Part shown: piece by piece, positions 1 through 10,800 of the stretch
How the letters are laid out: each line of letters begins with the position of its first letter
Position numbering within the stretch: position 1 is the stretch's first letter
NCBI RefSeq assembly: GCF_036850765.1
Contig: NC_089493.1
Coordinates: 190,915,140-190,979,139, forward strand
Direction of reading: 5' to 3'
DNA length: 64,000 nucleotides
DNA from: Saccopteryx bilineata
Taxonomy: Eukaryota > Chordata > Mammalia > Chiroptera > Emballonuridae
The notes under the pieces: model-generated
The model's input: only the letters and a program-made list of their open reading frames with translations
Database searches by the model: none
What the model was told of the DNA's origin: nothing
Translations under genes and position numbers: made by a program

Positions 1-636
1 TCCCCGATCTCATTCCAAGGCAGTGTGTTTGGTAGCATCTCACTAGGTTTGGCTATAAAGACCCTTGCCACATGAGACATGCCCTCCAAGAAAAGCCTTT
101 GGAGTCTCATGGCCATAAGGACTCTTGCCCATGGGCATTCGTAGGAGAGTGGCAGTGCAGTGTAGTAGTTAGGGGCTCAGGCTTGGAAGAAGACCAGGTT
201 CAAGTTCCCTTACTTAACTAGATGACCTCATATTCACCCTCTCACCGTGTGGGCCCCAGTGCGCTGATCTGCAAATTGGGGGGTAACACCCCACAGCTGA
301 TCCCCTGTGAGGTTTCTCTCGCCCCCACCCCTCCACACAGGTGTGGCCACTGAGGCAACATGACGTTACGTCAGCCCGACGTGAGCTCGGAGGTGGACAG
401 CCCTGGGCTTTGAAAACCTTCAGCAGCACACACTCTTTTCTTAGACCCGTTTACAGATTCACACCAGCTTTGGGCAAATACCAGCCTGCAAGGCTGGGCA
501 CAGCAGGGGGCAGACCATTGGTCAGAGACAGTGGAGGAGCAAGACTGGGCAGGGGAGGCCACAGCCCCTCTGACCTCTGCCTGTCTTCTGAAGGGCTCAC
601 TAGGGGCCAGGAAGTGTGCGTAGGTTGACCGAATCT

Positions 637-790
637 TCTCCACCGCCCTGAGGATTAGGCACGATGATCACCCTTATTTAGGGAATGGGGGAAACAGAGT
701 CTCAGAGAGGTTAACTACCTGCTCCAAGGTCACACAGCAAGTAGGCGGCAAAGCCAGGATTTGACGCAAAACCTCAGGGCCTGTAAGTGT
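637..790 (-). mobile_element. MIR SINE
   Basis: Reversed MIR core: 'agagtctcagagaggttaac', 'gctccaaggtcacacagcaa', 'aaagccaggatttgacgcaa'. Confidence 0.8.
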
Positions 791-1312
791 TTTTGCTGTA
801 CAACTGGGGTGCGTGGGTGGGCATCTGGAGGGTTCCGCGGGCCCAGAGACGGAACACTGGGGCCAGAGATGGAGCGGGGGCCGGGCGGTGGTAAAAGTCA
901 CTCACTGGGTTACTCCTGCTGCATGCAGGCGCTGGGGCCGCAGGGTCAAACCCAGCCCCTCCTCAGGCAGGACGTCAGGACAGACACGGGTGCTCTGGGG
1001 ACTCGAGACACGCACGCGCTCTTTCTCCCTATCTCCCTTCTGGAAGTCATGCTGAGGCCGATGCTGCACCTTAAAGCCGGTGATGTGTCTTTAAAATGTC
1101 AACTACAGATGTCGCTCCCTACGTGTGGAACCCACTGGACTCGAAATGCCATGGGGTAAGATCTCAAAGGACCCTGTACTAAAGGAGCTTGGGGAGGGGT
1201 GGAGGGGGTACCCACCTTACCTCTATCACTCGTTTAGACCAGCAGGCCCCTGGAATGGCCGCAGGGTATATATACTAGGGAAGGCCGAAGGGCTGGGTCA
1301 CTTGCCGTGCTG

Positions 1313-1490
1313 CTTGCCCGCTGTGTGACCTTGAGCAAAACCTTCACCTCTCTGAACCTTAGCTGACTGGTGAAGCAGGGAGCGTGATCCCTACCGCACA
1401 GAGCCCTAGTGAGGATTCGATGAGATAATGCCTGTGCGAAGCCTGCGGCTCTGCGTCTGGCACACAGCAAGCCCTTGACATAGAGTGGCT
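1313..1490 (+). mobile_element. MIR SINE
   Basis: 'gctgtgtgaccttgagcaaa', 'cttcacctctctgaacctta' and 'gtctggcacacagcaagccc' follow MIR from core to 3' end. It explains the leftward frames here. Confidence 0.85.
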
Positions 1491-1575
1491 ATTATCAGCA
1501 GGGCGGTGCTCCAGCCCAGCCTCTGCCCTGGGTGCCCGGCGCCCACAATCAGCCCACTGTGAGCCCCACATAATG

Positions 1576-1596
1576 GTGTGTGTGTGTGTGCGCGCG
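1576..1596. repeat. (GT)n/(GC)n microsatellite
   Basis: Alternating purine-pyrimidine tract: TG units, then CG units. Confidence 0.9.
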
Positions 1597-2539
1597 GAGG
1601 GACTAGGGCTCGGGGAGGAGGAGGCACCTGCCCCCGGGGCCTCCTGTACTGGAATTCTCTTCCTTCCCGATCCAGCCAAGCTGCTGCTTCCTTCACTTCT
1701 CTGAGAACCCAGCTCTGGGCCCCGGGGGTTCTGGGGACACAGGGTCACAGTCAGCAACCATTCCGGTTCTGTCTTCGTCTCTTGTGCCTCCAAGTCGCTG
1801 GACTTTGGAAGTCAGGAGAGAATATCGGCCTCCAGACGGGAGCCAATATTCTGCACCTCAACCACCGAGACTGTCCGTCCTCCGTGTCCCTGTCGGAGCA
1901 GCTTCAACTGCCTGGAACCCTGCGCCGGCCCACATGGCTCCCACCACCTGATACTCCCAGCATGTTCTGCTGAGGGCCCTTGGGATTTTGTCATTTCCTA
2001 TATTTTACAGGTGAGCCAACTGAATCCCAAGGACCTTAGGTGAGTCCCCCACACACGTCCTCTACCAGAACAGTAATCAATCATCCCCCCAGAGCCCGTG
2101 TAAGCTCTGCTCTCTCCAGCTTACAGAAGGGGGTCCCAGGCATAGTAATGAGAGCACATCTATCAGGGGCAGAGACGGCCCGTAGCCCTGGACCCCGAGA
2201 TCCAAGCCTGGGCCTGAGCCGCCTCCCTACACTGACTCCTGGGAACCTACCCTTCTGGCATCCTGATTTGGGGGCATGCTCTTTGAGGGTAAAACATCAA
2301 GGAATTAGGGTCTCAGGAGGAGCCCCAAGGTAGGTGGGCTTCCCTGGCCAGCCCAGGCAAGCAACCCTTCTTTCTGTCAATCCTTCTAATACCGTTGACA
2401 GAGTGCCATGAGATTCCAGGAGCCAGGGAGCTGGGAATGACCAGGAGTTCCCACAGTCTCCGGCTGAGCTGCTCGCCTTCCCAGCCAGCCAGGGTACACT
2501 CAGAGCCAAGGCCCTGACAGCTGGTCCCTGTGCAGTGGA

Positions 2540-2690
2540 GGAGTCTCAGTTCTTAAGAGTCGCTGCCTGAGTTCAAATCCCAGCCACTCCATTTGCCAGC
2601 TCCGAGCCCCGGGGCCAGTGACTCGGCCTCAGTGTCTTCACCTGTAAAATGGGAATAATAATCCTATCGCTGAAAAGATATTAGGTTGCA
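2540..2690 (+). mobile_element. MIR SINE
   Basis: 'cctgagttcaaatcccagcc', 'cctcagtgtcttcacctgta' and 'aaatgggaataataatccta' give the MIR tRNA-like part, core and tail. Confidence 0.85.
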
Positions 2691-3324
2691 GGTGGGGGTG
2701 TGTTTTGTTTTGTTTTTCCTGATATGAAGCCAAACATTCATAAGGATTCTTGGTTCCTCAGGAGGCGGTGCTGCGGCCCGGGATGTGGAAACAGGCCCAG
2801 GGCCGAGAGGGGACAGCCAAGTCCAACCGGTGCCCCTGCCCAGCGGGGGAGGGGCAGCTCAAGCGCGGAGGCCTCTGTGCCAGGCAGCGTGTGGGCCCCT
2901 CCAGGCCGGGTGCCTGTTTTCATTATCCAGGCCGCATTCCTAAGATTCTTTGGTGGCCAGGCACTTATTACCGGAGAATCAAAGCGCCAAAGGAAAATAC
3001 TCATTTGAGGCCGAGGCCTGGATTTTTTCATTTTCGTAATTGGCCGTTGGGTCCAGCTGTCCCGGGGGTGCAGGCGGAAGGCAGCGCTGGACAAAGTGTC
3101 TCTATGGGAGTCCAGCCGCCCGTGCGGGAAGGTGGGCCGGCCGCGAGCCCCTCCCCTCCTGAGGTCATGCTGTCCATTCCCCTGCCACTTGCTGAGTCCT
3201 TGGCACCTCGGCCAGAGGGACAGGTGTCCACCTTTCTGCTGGAAAGCCTGTGCAGAAGGGGCTGGGAAGCTTGTGAACTCCCCTCCAGACCCTCACCCAC
3301 TGTCCGTCTGTCCAACCCAGAGGT

Positions 3325-3480
3325 TCTCAGCTAAAGGGTGATTTCACCCCCTCCCCCCCCGGGACATTTGGAAATGTCCAGAGACATTTTTGGTTGTCAC
3401 AACTGGGGGTGGAAGGGAAGGAATGAAGGTACTGGCCCAAGGTGCTTTTAAACATCCTACAAGGGACCTCTGGCTGGGGC
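3325..3480 (+). mobile_element. decayed hAT-Charlie (MER-type) fragment
   Basis: The order 'gttctcag', a run of C, 'gggacatttgg', 'atgtccagagacatttttggttgtcacaactggggg' (in pieces) and 'ttaaacatcctaca' follows a familiar ancient mammalian MER element whose complete copies end in short hAT-type inverted repeats. The right end is lost. The exact subfamily name is not certain. Confidence 0.6.
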
Positions 3481-3644
3481 AGCAGGATCCCGGGAGTGTA
3501 GGGTGCAGGGTGCGGGGCTGCTGGGGAAGGTGGGCCCCAAAGCGCATTGGAAAGGGCCTTGAACGCCAAGCTCGGGAGCTGCGGTCACCCACAGCGATCC
3601 CCGGGGGGCCCCGCGCTAAAACCCAGACCCAGGACCACTTACAG

Positions 3645-3975
3645 CAGGGGTCCCCAAACTTTTTACACAGGGGGCCAGTTCACTGTCCCTCAGACCATTG
3701 GAGGGCCGGGCTATAAAAAAAACTATGAACAAATCCCTATGCACACTGCACATATCTTATTTTAAAGTAAAAAAACAAAACGGGAACAAATACAATATTT
3801 AAAATAAAGAACAAGTAAATTTAAATCAACAAACTGATCAGTATTTCAATGGGAACTATGCTCCTCTCACTGACCACCAATGAAAGAGGTGCCCCTTCCA
3901 GAAGTGCGGCGGGGGCCGGATAAATGGCCTCAGGGGGCCGCATGTGGCCCACGGGCTGTAGTTTGGGGACCCCTG
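3645..3975 (-). mobile_element. non-autonomous hAT transposon, internally deleted copy
   Basis: The element is 331 bp and bounded by terminal inverted repeats CAGGGGTCCCCAAACT and its complement. It is flanked by 8-bp target duplications ACTTACAG (3637-3644) and ACTTACAC (3976-3983), which differ at one base. It is the same family as the copies at 7.2 and 49.9 kb but in opposite orientation, and it lacks roughly 160 bp of their interior. No transposase remains. Eight-bp TSDs and CAGGG-type termini place it in the hAT superfamily. Confidence 0.9.
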
Positions 3976-4659
3976 ACTTACACGGTTGGTGAGGCTCAAT
4001 GCAAACTGAAAATGTTCAAAAATGATTAAAGATTCCCAGAGGGCACCAGCAGGGCAGTGGGTGCAGAGGACCTGGGCACCTGCACAGATCAGGTCGAAGG
4101 CCCTCAAAGCCGGTGCTGCCCAGGACCACCGGTCTGCACTGGTGTCCTGTGGGATGTAGGAGACGGATGGTGTGAGCCCACCAGGCCTGGCGGGGGGGAG
4201 AGCAGGAAAGGCCTCTGCAACTCTCCCAGTTCCTGGAGCTCAGCTGGTCCAGGGCGGGGTGTCGGGTTACCCCCTCCAGATGCGCTGTTTGTAGGGCCTT
4301 CAAATCAGCGGGGTTTGTGCAGCGCTCTGCTCTTTGTGCACGGACTCCTCAATCCGCGGACCCCGTGCTGGATAAACACACCACGCAGGTGCCCTGGAGG
4401 ACCCGCCAGCCTGCTTCTGGTAAGTGCTGGCTTCAACCACAGCCCAGTGGGTTGGGACCGTGCCCAGAGCCTTCCCAGGCTCCCGCCTCACCCCAGGCCC
4501 AGCTGGAGAATTTCAGAAAGACCTCAGGGCCACACTGCACTGAGGATATCAGCGGCTTTGGAAAAGTCACCAGGTCACATTGGCAATTTCATCCTCCCAG
4601 AGATGAGATAAGCCGCCAGCCAGACGGGGAAGAAGGAATGAGCAGAGAGGTCCAACTGT

Positions 4660-4860
4660 CCTTTTAATGCAAATCGTGGCCAAAATCAAAAGCTCCTCTT
4701 CTGGAGGTTAATAGATTCATTTGGTTAAAAGTTTAGAAGCATTGCATTGCAACCTCTGTCCCCAGAAACCTACCCTCAGTATTTGCATATGTTTTGAATG
4801 AAAATTGTCAGGATCATGCAAATTAGATAGCTAAATGCATCTTATCAGATGGTCATATCT
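4660..4860. promoter_or_regulatory. candidate non-coding regulatory element with three octamer motifs
   Basis: ATGCAAAT occurs at 4667-4674 and 4816-4823, and its complement ATTTGCAT at 4781-4788. The segment is AT-rich, free of recognisable repeats, and flanked by repeat-rich sequence. Role is inferred only. Confidence 0.35.
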
Positions 4861-4984
4861 GGGGAATCTTGGGGGAACAGGCTAGAAACACGAGTCGGGG
4901 CTGAGGCCCTGGTATGGGTCTGGGCCTCAGTGATGGTATCCGCCAGGCCCTGGCTGATAAGCAGCCTTCTCTATTTCACTGGCC

Positions 4985-5885
4985 CCTCCGGTGACCGGTG
5001 ACCGAGCCACCTGCCTGTGGTGGGACCTGGGAGAAAGATAAAGGACTCTTTGTGTCCCTCATCGTTCCACTGAGGTCAAGTGTAAGGAACAGTGGGAGGG
5101 TCCTCCTGCCCCTAACGTGGGTTTCCGTGGTTGACCCATCACCTTATAAACTGTAAAGTCCTCCCTTCAACCATTTCCACCTCAAGTCTGTGCATCTGTC
5201 CACTGTGGTTACAAGTAATACCTCTCTGTACGGGGGGGGAAAAAACATGAAAGGAAATACATTAATTTTTTTATTGGTCACATTCTATACATCACATAAA
5301 TTCTTAGCAGGAAAATAATTAAAACACTGAAAAAGCAAATAAAATACTACATCGTTCCAAATCTCCCATAATGTGGCTGCCCCAAGGGTTTTTCCCATTC
5401 GCTCACTCTACCCAACCATGCACATAGACCTCTGAGTCCCTGGCATTGGGTGTGGCTTGCCCCCAATTAGGACTGCCCCTCACAAACATCCCTAGGTCCT
5501 GCCCATGAGGCACCACGTCCCACGCTGAGAGCCAGAGCCCCCTGCCCAACACCAGCACCTCTGCACACACCCTGGGCAAGCGATGTTCGCACCACCACGC
5601 TCACAGCTGTCCCAGGCAGCGACCTGCGGCCAGGCTCCGTGCTAGGCCCCAGGCCAGGCTGAGATGGGGCAGGTATGATTGGGACCTTGCTGGGATTTGG
5701 GCAAGAGAGTAGCCCCCCTCCAGCCCTCCAGTCCCAGGTGAGAATTTGCATTTTTCTTTCCAAAGACCTCTTAGCATGATCCACTGACCACCAGTACTGA
5801 CGTCATCCAGCCTGGTTACAGTTTATTATAGGTTTATTAAATTTATTATAGAAAGCTTAAATTGCTTTTGTTGAGGAAAGCAATA
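4985..5885. other. no gene seen
   Basis: Unique sequence, AT-rich at 5240-5350, GC-rich at 5460-5720. The 105-residue leftward frame at 5467-5784 is low-complexity in Gly/Ser/Leu and lacks splice or codon support. Confidence 0.6.
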
Positions 5886-5889
5886 AGCA

Positions 5890-6239
5890 ATAGGCATTTA
5901 TTTATTTATTTATCTATTACAGAGACAGAGTGAGTCAGAGAGAAGGATAGACAGAGACAGACAGGAACGGAGAGAGATGAGAAGCATCGATCATTAGTTT
6001 TTCATTGCGCGTTGCAACACCTTAGTTGTTCATTGATTGCTTTCTCATATGTTCCTTGACCACGGGCCTTCAGCAGACCGAGTAACCCCCTGCTGGAGCC
6101 AGTGACCTTAGGTTCAAGCTGGTGGGCTTTTCCTCAAACCAGATGAACGGGCACTCAAGCTGGCGACCTTGGGGTCTTGAACCCGGGTCCTCTGCATCCT
6201 AGTCTGACCCTCTATCCACTGCGCCACCACGTGGTCAGG

Positions 6240-6274
<35 letters not shown>
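5890..6274 (-). mobile_element. second bat SINE subfamily with long poly-T, reversed
   Basis: An ATTT-rich tail is followed by 'cagagacagagtgagtcagag', 'gagatgagaagcatcgatc', 'gttgttcattgattgctttc', a long body and the complement of the tRNA-like head 'ccactgcgccaccacgtggtcaggc', ending at 6240. A run of 34 T follows (6241-6274). The same family is present at 59.4 kb. I associate this subfamily with rhinolophoid bats. Boundaries on the left are approximate. Confidence 0.85.
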
Positions 6275-6282
<8 letters not shown>

Positions 6283-7029
6283 TATTGGGCAGGAATTAGA
6301 CACCCAGTACTGGGCAAGCTTTAAGTCAGAGGTAACCATGGGCGTCGAAGAAAAATCTTCAAATCTACTTACAAGAAAGGCAATTTCTTTTCATGTCCAG
6401 CTGCTTAGTGCACTAAAGGGCTAGGGCGTGAGGACCAGGAAAGCCTGCATCTGTTTGAGAGGATGGGTCTGGAGGGGCGGGATAGTTTAGGGTTCTCGGG
6501 TGGTGAGGAAAGGTCTCCTGGGGAGGGGGGTATCACTATGAGATGTGCACACCTCCCGTAATAAGAACGATTGCGAGGCTAGGAATGGCTCTGGGACACT
6601 TAGCAGGGGCGTACACACATCCCGACACCAAGGATGATGGCGAGAATGTGGAAGTAACGAGGACACGGGTTCATCTCTCTCCTTTCTCGTAACAGCCTCC
6701 TCGCTGGGCATTATCATTCCCGTTTTATCTAGGCCAGCCCGGGAGCTGGGAGAGGGTCACGCCCCGCCCAGACTGTCTCCCCTAGCAGGCGGAGCAACTG
6801 AGATCTGGACCTCAGTCCCCTATGTGGTGAGCCGACAGCTTTGCAGGAATTTTGGGGGGGTTTTTTTGGCTGAACTAAGAGAAAACGTGCATTCGGCTTC
6901 TCCTCCTAATTCCCAAATTGCTTGGATAGGTTTGTTTCCATAGATGCTTCATTACTCAGCATCTCCCAGAAATTGTCTCACCTCCGGTTGCACTTCCGAA
7001 CCCCCTTTGCTTTGGCTTGCAGGTAAAAT

Positions 7030-7170
7030 CCTCAGGGTGTCGCCTTGCTTGTCTCGCTTCGGTCCAGCCCGGCCCGCTTACGCTCGACTCTTCCCCGCCG
7101 CGCTCTCCCTCTGACATCGAGATCAAAGCCCCGTTTGTGACCTCACTGCGAAAGCCGCCCCTCGGCTGGC
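7030..7170. other. short CpG-rich patch
   Basis: About a dozen CpG within 140 bases of otherwise unique sequence, ending before the 7.2 kb hAT element. No promoter motif stands out. Confidence 0.3.
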
Positions 7171-7200
7171 CCTAGGGTTGCTCCAGCGGCAGTCTTAGAA

Positions 7201-7692
7201 CAGGGGTCCCCAAACTACGGCCCGCGAGCCACATGCGGCCCCCTGAGGCCATTTATCCGGCCCCCGCCGCACTTCCGGAAGGGGCACCTCTTCACTGGTG
7301 GTCAGTGAGAGAGCACAGGATGCATCCTGTGTGCTGTATGTGGTGGCGCCACAAAGCGCAGCGATGCGGGTTGCACGCGTCAGGGCTCTGCCGGAAGCGC
7401 GTCATATCACTTGTTACGGCTAGCAGTGACAAATATGGAACCAGACACTGACCATCTCATTAACCAAAAGCAGGCCCATAGTTCCTATTGAAATACTGGT
7501 CAGTTTGTTGATTTAAATTTACCTGTTCTTTATTTTAAATATTGTATTTGTTCTCGTTTTGTTTTTTTACTTTAAAATAAGATATGTGCAGTGTGCTTAG
7601 GGATTTGTTCATAGTTTTTTTTATAGTCTGGCCCTCCAACGGTCTGAGGGACAGTGAACTGGCCCCCTGTGTAAAAAGTTTGGGGACCCCTG
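7201..7692 (+). mobile_element. non-autonomous hAT transposon, full-length MITE-like copy
   Basis: This is a 492 bp element with termini CAGGGGTCCCCAAACTAC and AAGTTTGGGGACCCCTG. A perfect 8-bp target duplication TCTTAGAA lies at 7193-7200 and 7693-7700. The left third is GC-rich and CpG-bearing and the right half is AT-rich. It has no coding capacity for a transposase; the 72-residue frame inside it is incidental. The clean TSD suggests a fairly recent insertion compared with the MIR and L2 background. Confidence 0.93.
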
Positions 7693-7993
7693 TCTTAGAA
7701 CATTAGTTCAAAAGAAGGAAAAGGCCACGCTGGCTTTGGTTCGAGAGCTCTTCCACTGTGGGGATCGCCGGAATCTTCCAGAGCTTTCCTTTCTCTCGCC
7801 AGCACAATTCAGAGCTCTGTCCTCATTTTCAGAAGAAGGCACTTAGAGGCGTCCTGGCGACCCCCACACTGCATTTGACCCCCCCACCCCGTGGTCCCTC
7901 AGGTACCTACGTGGAATGAATCACCATCATTCCAAAATGGAGGCATTTCAGGGAACAAGACAGATTTCCTGCTTCCGTTTGAAAAAGACCTCA

Positions 7994-8160
7994 GCCTGGC
8001 CTGTGGTGGCGCAACGGATAAAGCACCGACCTGGAATACTGAGGTCACCTGTTCGAAACCCCTTGCCCGGTCAAGACACATATGGGAGTTGATACTTCTT
8101 GCTCCTCTCTTGCTTCTCTCTCTCTCTCTCCTTTCTAAAATGAATACATAAAGTCTTTTT
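7994..8160 (+). mobile_element. third tRNA-derived SINE subfamily
   Basis: The head 'gcctggcctgtggtggcgca' is followed by a B box GTTCGAAACC, 'aagacacatatgggagttga', a CT-rich tract and an AATGAATACATAAA tail. Flanking duplications AAAAGACCTCA (7983-7993) and AAAAGATCTCA (8161-8171) differ at one base. A tRNA-like 86-residue frame through it is not a gene. Confidence 0.88.
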
Positions 8161-8687
8161 AAAAGATCTCAGAAGATCTTGGAAGATCGGGAAACGCTAG
8201 GGGCCATTTTGAGCCCCTGAATGACACCTGCCCCCTGTAGGTGCTGAAGTTGTTTACCCACCAGGCCCCGCGGCAGCACCGGGTCGGGTTCTGTCACCGG
8301 CCCAGCCATGTGATCGGGACAAGTCCTCTAAGCTCCCTGATGCCTCCTAGCCACCTGAGTCCTACTGTGCTGTCCTGCCCTAAACGTCTGCGAGCCTCCA
8401 GCTCTCCCTCGGCCAGAATGCAGTGCCCTGAGACAGGAAACCCCCTGTGACACTGAATCCCCTGGGGTGGGGAGAAGAACATCACCTCTGTGTCACCTGA
8501 ATTCCTGCTGTCAGGTCTATTTCTTCTTTCTGGACAAGAGCTCTCACTTTCTTGGTTGAAAAGCTACCAGGACTGAACTCTTTCAGAAATTATCCCCGGC
8601 TCAGAAGGGTTGTTTGATTTGTCCCTGGCCTGCACGTAGGCAGGCATCACCATTTTAGAGCAGACTATTTTGGCTTTGCTCCTATGA

Positions 8688-8762
8688 AATACGAAGAAAG
8701 GAAGGAAGGAGAAAAAAGAAGAGAGAGAGGAAAGGAGGGAAGGAGGGAGGGGGGAAGAAAGG
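8688..8762. repeat. GA-rich simple repeat
   Basis: About 75 bases are purines only, mixing GGAA and GAGA runs. It generates a Ser/Pro/Leu-rich frame on the other strand that is not a gene. Confidence 0.9.
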
Positions 8763-8826
8763 GACTGTTTTGAATAAAAATACAATATATTTTGCAACAT
8801 TAACGTAATTTCAATCTCCACAACAA

Positions 8827-8858
8827 TTGCTGTTGCAATAATTCCATTGCAACAGCAA
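8827..8858. other. perfect 13-bp inverted repeat (hairpin)
   Basis: TTGCTGTTGCAAT and ATTGCAACAGCAA are exact reverse complements separated by the 6-base loop AATTCC. No terminator or RNA gene context is visible. Confidence 0.85.
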
Positions 8859-9199
8859 ACAAACTCTCTTTAATCTGGGTCCATATCCATCTAAGAATTT
8901 CACCATAAACATAGTCGACATTTGCTGAAAGGGTGCCAAACAGGCCTACATACAGAATCTCAGAAAACGCAGAGCAGTGGGGTGTGGGTGATGGCCAGGG
9001 AAGGATTGTGATGCAGAGGAAAAAGACAAGACGAGATGCACAGACCGGAGTGTCTTTACCCTGCTCACGTGCTAAATGGGAACAGAAGTGACACCCCCAC
9101 CCCCACCCCACTCACAAAGGTTATGATGAGGATTCCATAAGGTCAAGTGTGTAACAGCTCCTGGCATAACCCACAGCTCCCCAAATGCAAACTCCTTTT

Positions 9200-9572
9200 T
9201 TTTTTTTTTTTTGTATTTTTCTGAATCTGGAAACGGGGAGAGATAGTCAGACAGACTCCCGCATGCGCCCGACCGGGATCCACCCGGCACGCCCACCAGG
9301 GGCGATGCTCTGCCCCTCCGGGGCATCGCTCTGCCGCGACCAGAGCCACTCTAGCGCCTGGGGCAGAGGCCAAGGAGCCATCCCCAGCGCCCGGGCCATC
9401 TTTGCTCCAATGGAGCCTTGGCTGCGGGAGGGGAAGAGAGAGACAGAGAGGAAGGGGGGGGGGGGGGTGGAGAAGCAAATGGGCGCTTCTCCTATGTGCC
9501 CTGGCTGGGAATTGAACTCGGGTCCCTTGCACGCCAGGCCAACGCTTTACCACTGAGCCAACTGGCCAGGGC
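9200..9572 (-). mobile_element. tRNA-derived bat SINE inserted into the tail of another SINE
   Basis: This is the same subfamily as the 26.5 kb copy, reversed. A poly-T tail leads into TTTTCTGAATCTGGAAACGG, then the body, a G-rich tract with a run of 13 G, the complement of the B box, and the head GGCCAGGGC at 9564-9572. The flanks repeat CTCC plus T-run on both sides, which indicates insertion into the oligo-T tail of the reverse-oriented SINE that continues at 9577. Confidence 0.92.
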
Positions 9573-9772
9573 TCCTTTTTTTTTTTTTTAATTTTGTATT
9601 TATTGTTTTGAGACAGAGAGGAAGAAGGGAGAGAGAGAGAGATGGATTTGTTGGTCCACTTATTTATGCTTTTGTTGGTTGATTCTTGTCTGAGCTCTGA
9701 CCTGGAATCGAATCCGCAAACTTGGTGTGTCAGGATGATGCTTTAACCATCTGAGCTACCTGGCCCAGGGCC
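9573..9772 (-). mobile_element. older tRNA-derived SINE, host of the nested insertion
   Basis: It reads T-tail, 'gagacagagaggaagaaggg', a CT/GA-rich segment, then the complement of a B box and a tRNA-like head 'ctgagctacctggcccagggc'. The outer target duplication AATGCAAACTC (9184-9194 and 9776-9786) flanks both SINEs, so this element arrived first. Confidence 0.85.
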
Positions 9773-10554
9773 GCCAATGCAAACTCTGAACAGGCATGAG
9801 CATGTTGGGTGGGCAGTCATCCTTCAGTTTAAGCACATTTAATGCAACCAAGCAAACTTCCTAAGAGAAGTTGGGAGGCTCCCTATGGGAAAGCCAGGCT
9901 TCCCTCATTGTTGCTGCTGCTGCAGTTGTTTTATTTTTCACTCGCTAATTTCTTTGGTGGATTTCCAACTGGACCTGATTTGCAAAAAATTGAATTCGAC
10001 ACCAAGTATTTCACAGCCCATCCAAATGCATAAACGAAGCCAATTTGCGTTGCTGTCAAGTTTGGGCTTATTTCATGCTGCGTGTGAGACACCTACTGAT
10101 TGGAGGTGCATTTCAAACCTCAGTGTGTGAAGAACCATCCCCAGGGTTACAATGGAGATTCTGACCCGGCAGACATGGGTGGTGGTGGGGGGTGGGGGGC
10201 GCTGAGCTCTGCTCTTCTGCAAGTTCCTGGGGGGATGCCACACGTCCAGGGCGCACACGTGGAGCAATGAGAAGTTAAAATGCAGGCACTCTGCCTTGTT
10301 GGAGGGCAGCCTTTCCTAGAGCCTAAGCGTTGGAGGAAACATATACTTGCCGTTCACTCCATGGCTGTCGTTAGCACCTGCAAGTGTTGGGTGGCGTTCA
10401 CTCAGAGCCAAGTGACTCTTGGTTAACACAGTCTGTACGATGTTACAGCACAGCGGGCTGGCTCTGGACCTTCACCTTCTGCAGATGTAAAAGGCACAGG
10501 GGAGGCCCCTGTTCTCTCCCTTCTCAGGCAGCCCTCCGGGCCCTGAGCCATGAA

Positions 10555-10670
10555 CACAGACAGCCTCGTCTGCCCTGCTTGGCAGACCTGGGTTCGAGGT
10601 TCAGCTGCTGACTTGCTGTGTGATGACAAGCAAGTTGCTTTCCTCCTCGGTCCTCCGTCTCCCATCCCTA
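10555..10670 (+). mobile_element. MIR SINE
   Basis: 'cctgggttcgaggttcagct' and 'gacttgctgtgtgatgacaa' are the MIR B box region and core. Confidence 0.6.
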
Positions 10671-10677
10671 GGGGACA

Positions 10678-10800
10678 GTTTAGAACCAGGTCCTTGGTTT
10701 CCAAAGTTGAGAATCCTCTGGGAAGTTTGATAGAATCCTGATCCCTGGCCCCGACCCAGGTCTAGAACTTTGAATTATCAGGGAGAAGGAGGGCAGAACG
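10678..10800 (+). mobile_element. MER20-like hAT-Charlie fragment
   Basis: 'aagttgagaatcctctggg', 'aatcctgatccctggcccc', 'acccaggtctagaactttg' resembles the MER20/MER5 family, diverged and without clear ends. Confidence 0.4.

Noticed and set aside
9143..9556. Frames of 120-136 residues on both strands
   Set aside because: They run through a SINE; similar frames appear in the copies at 26.5 and 42.1 kb.
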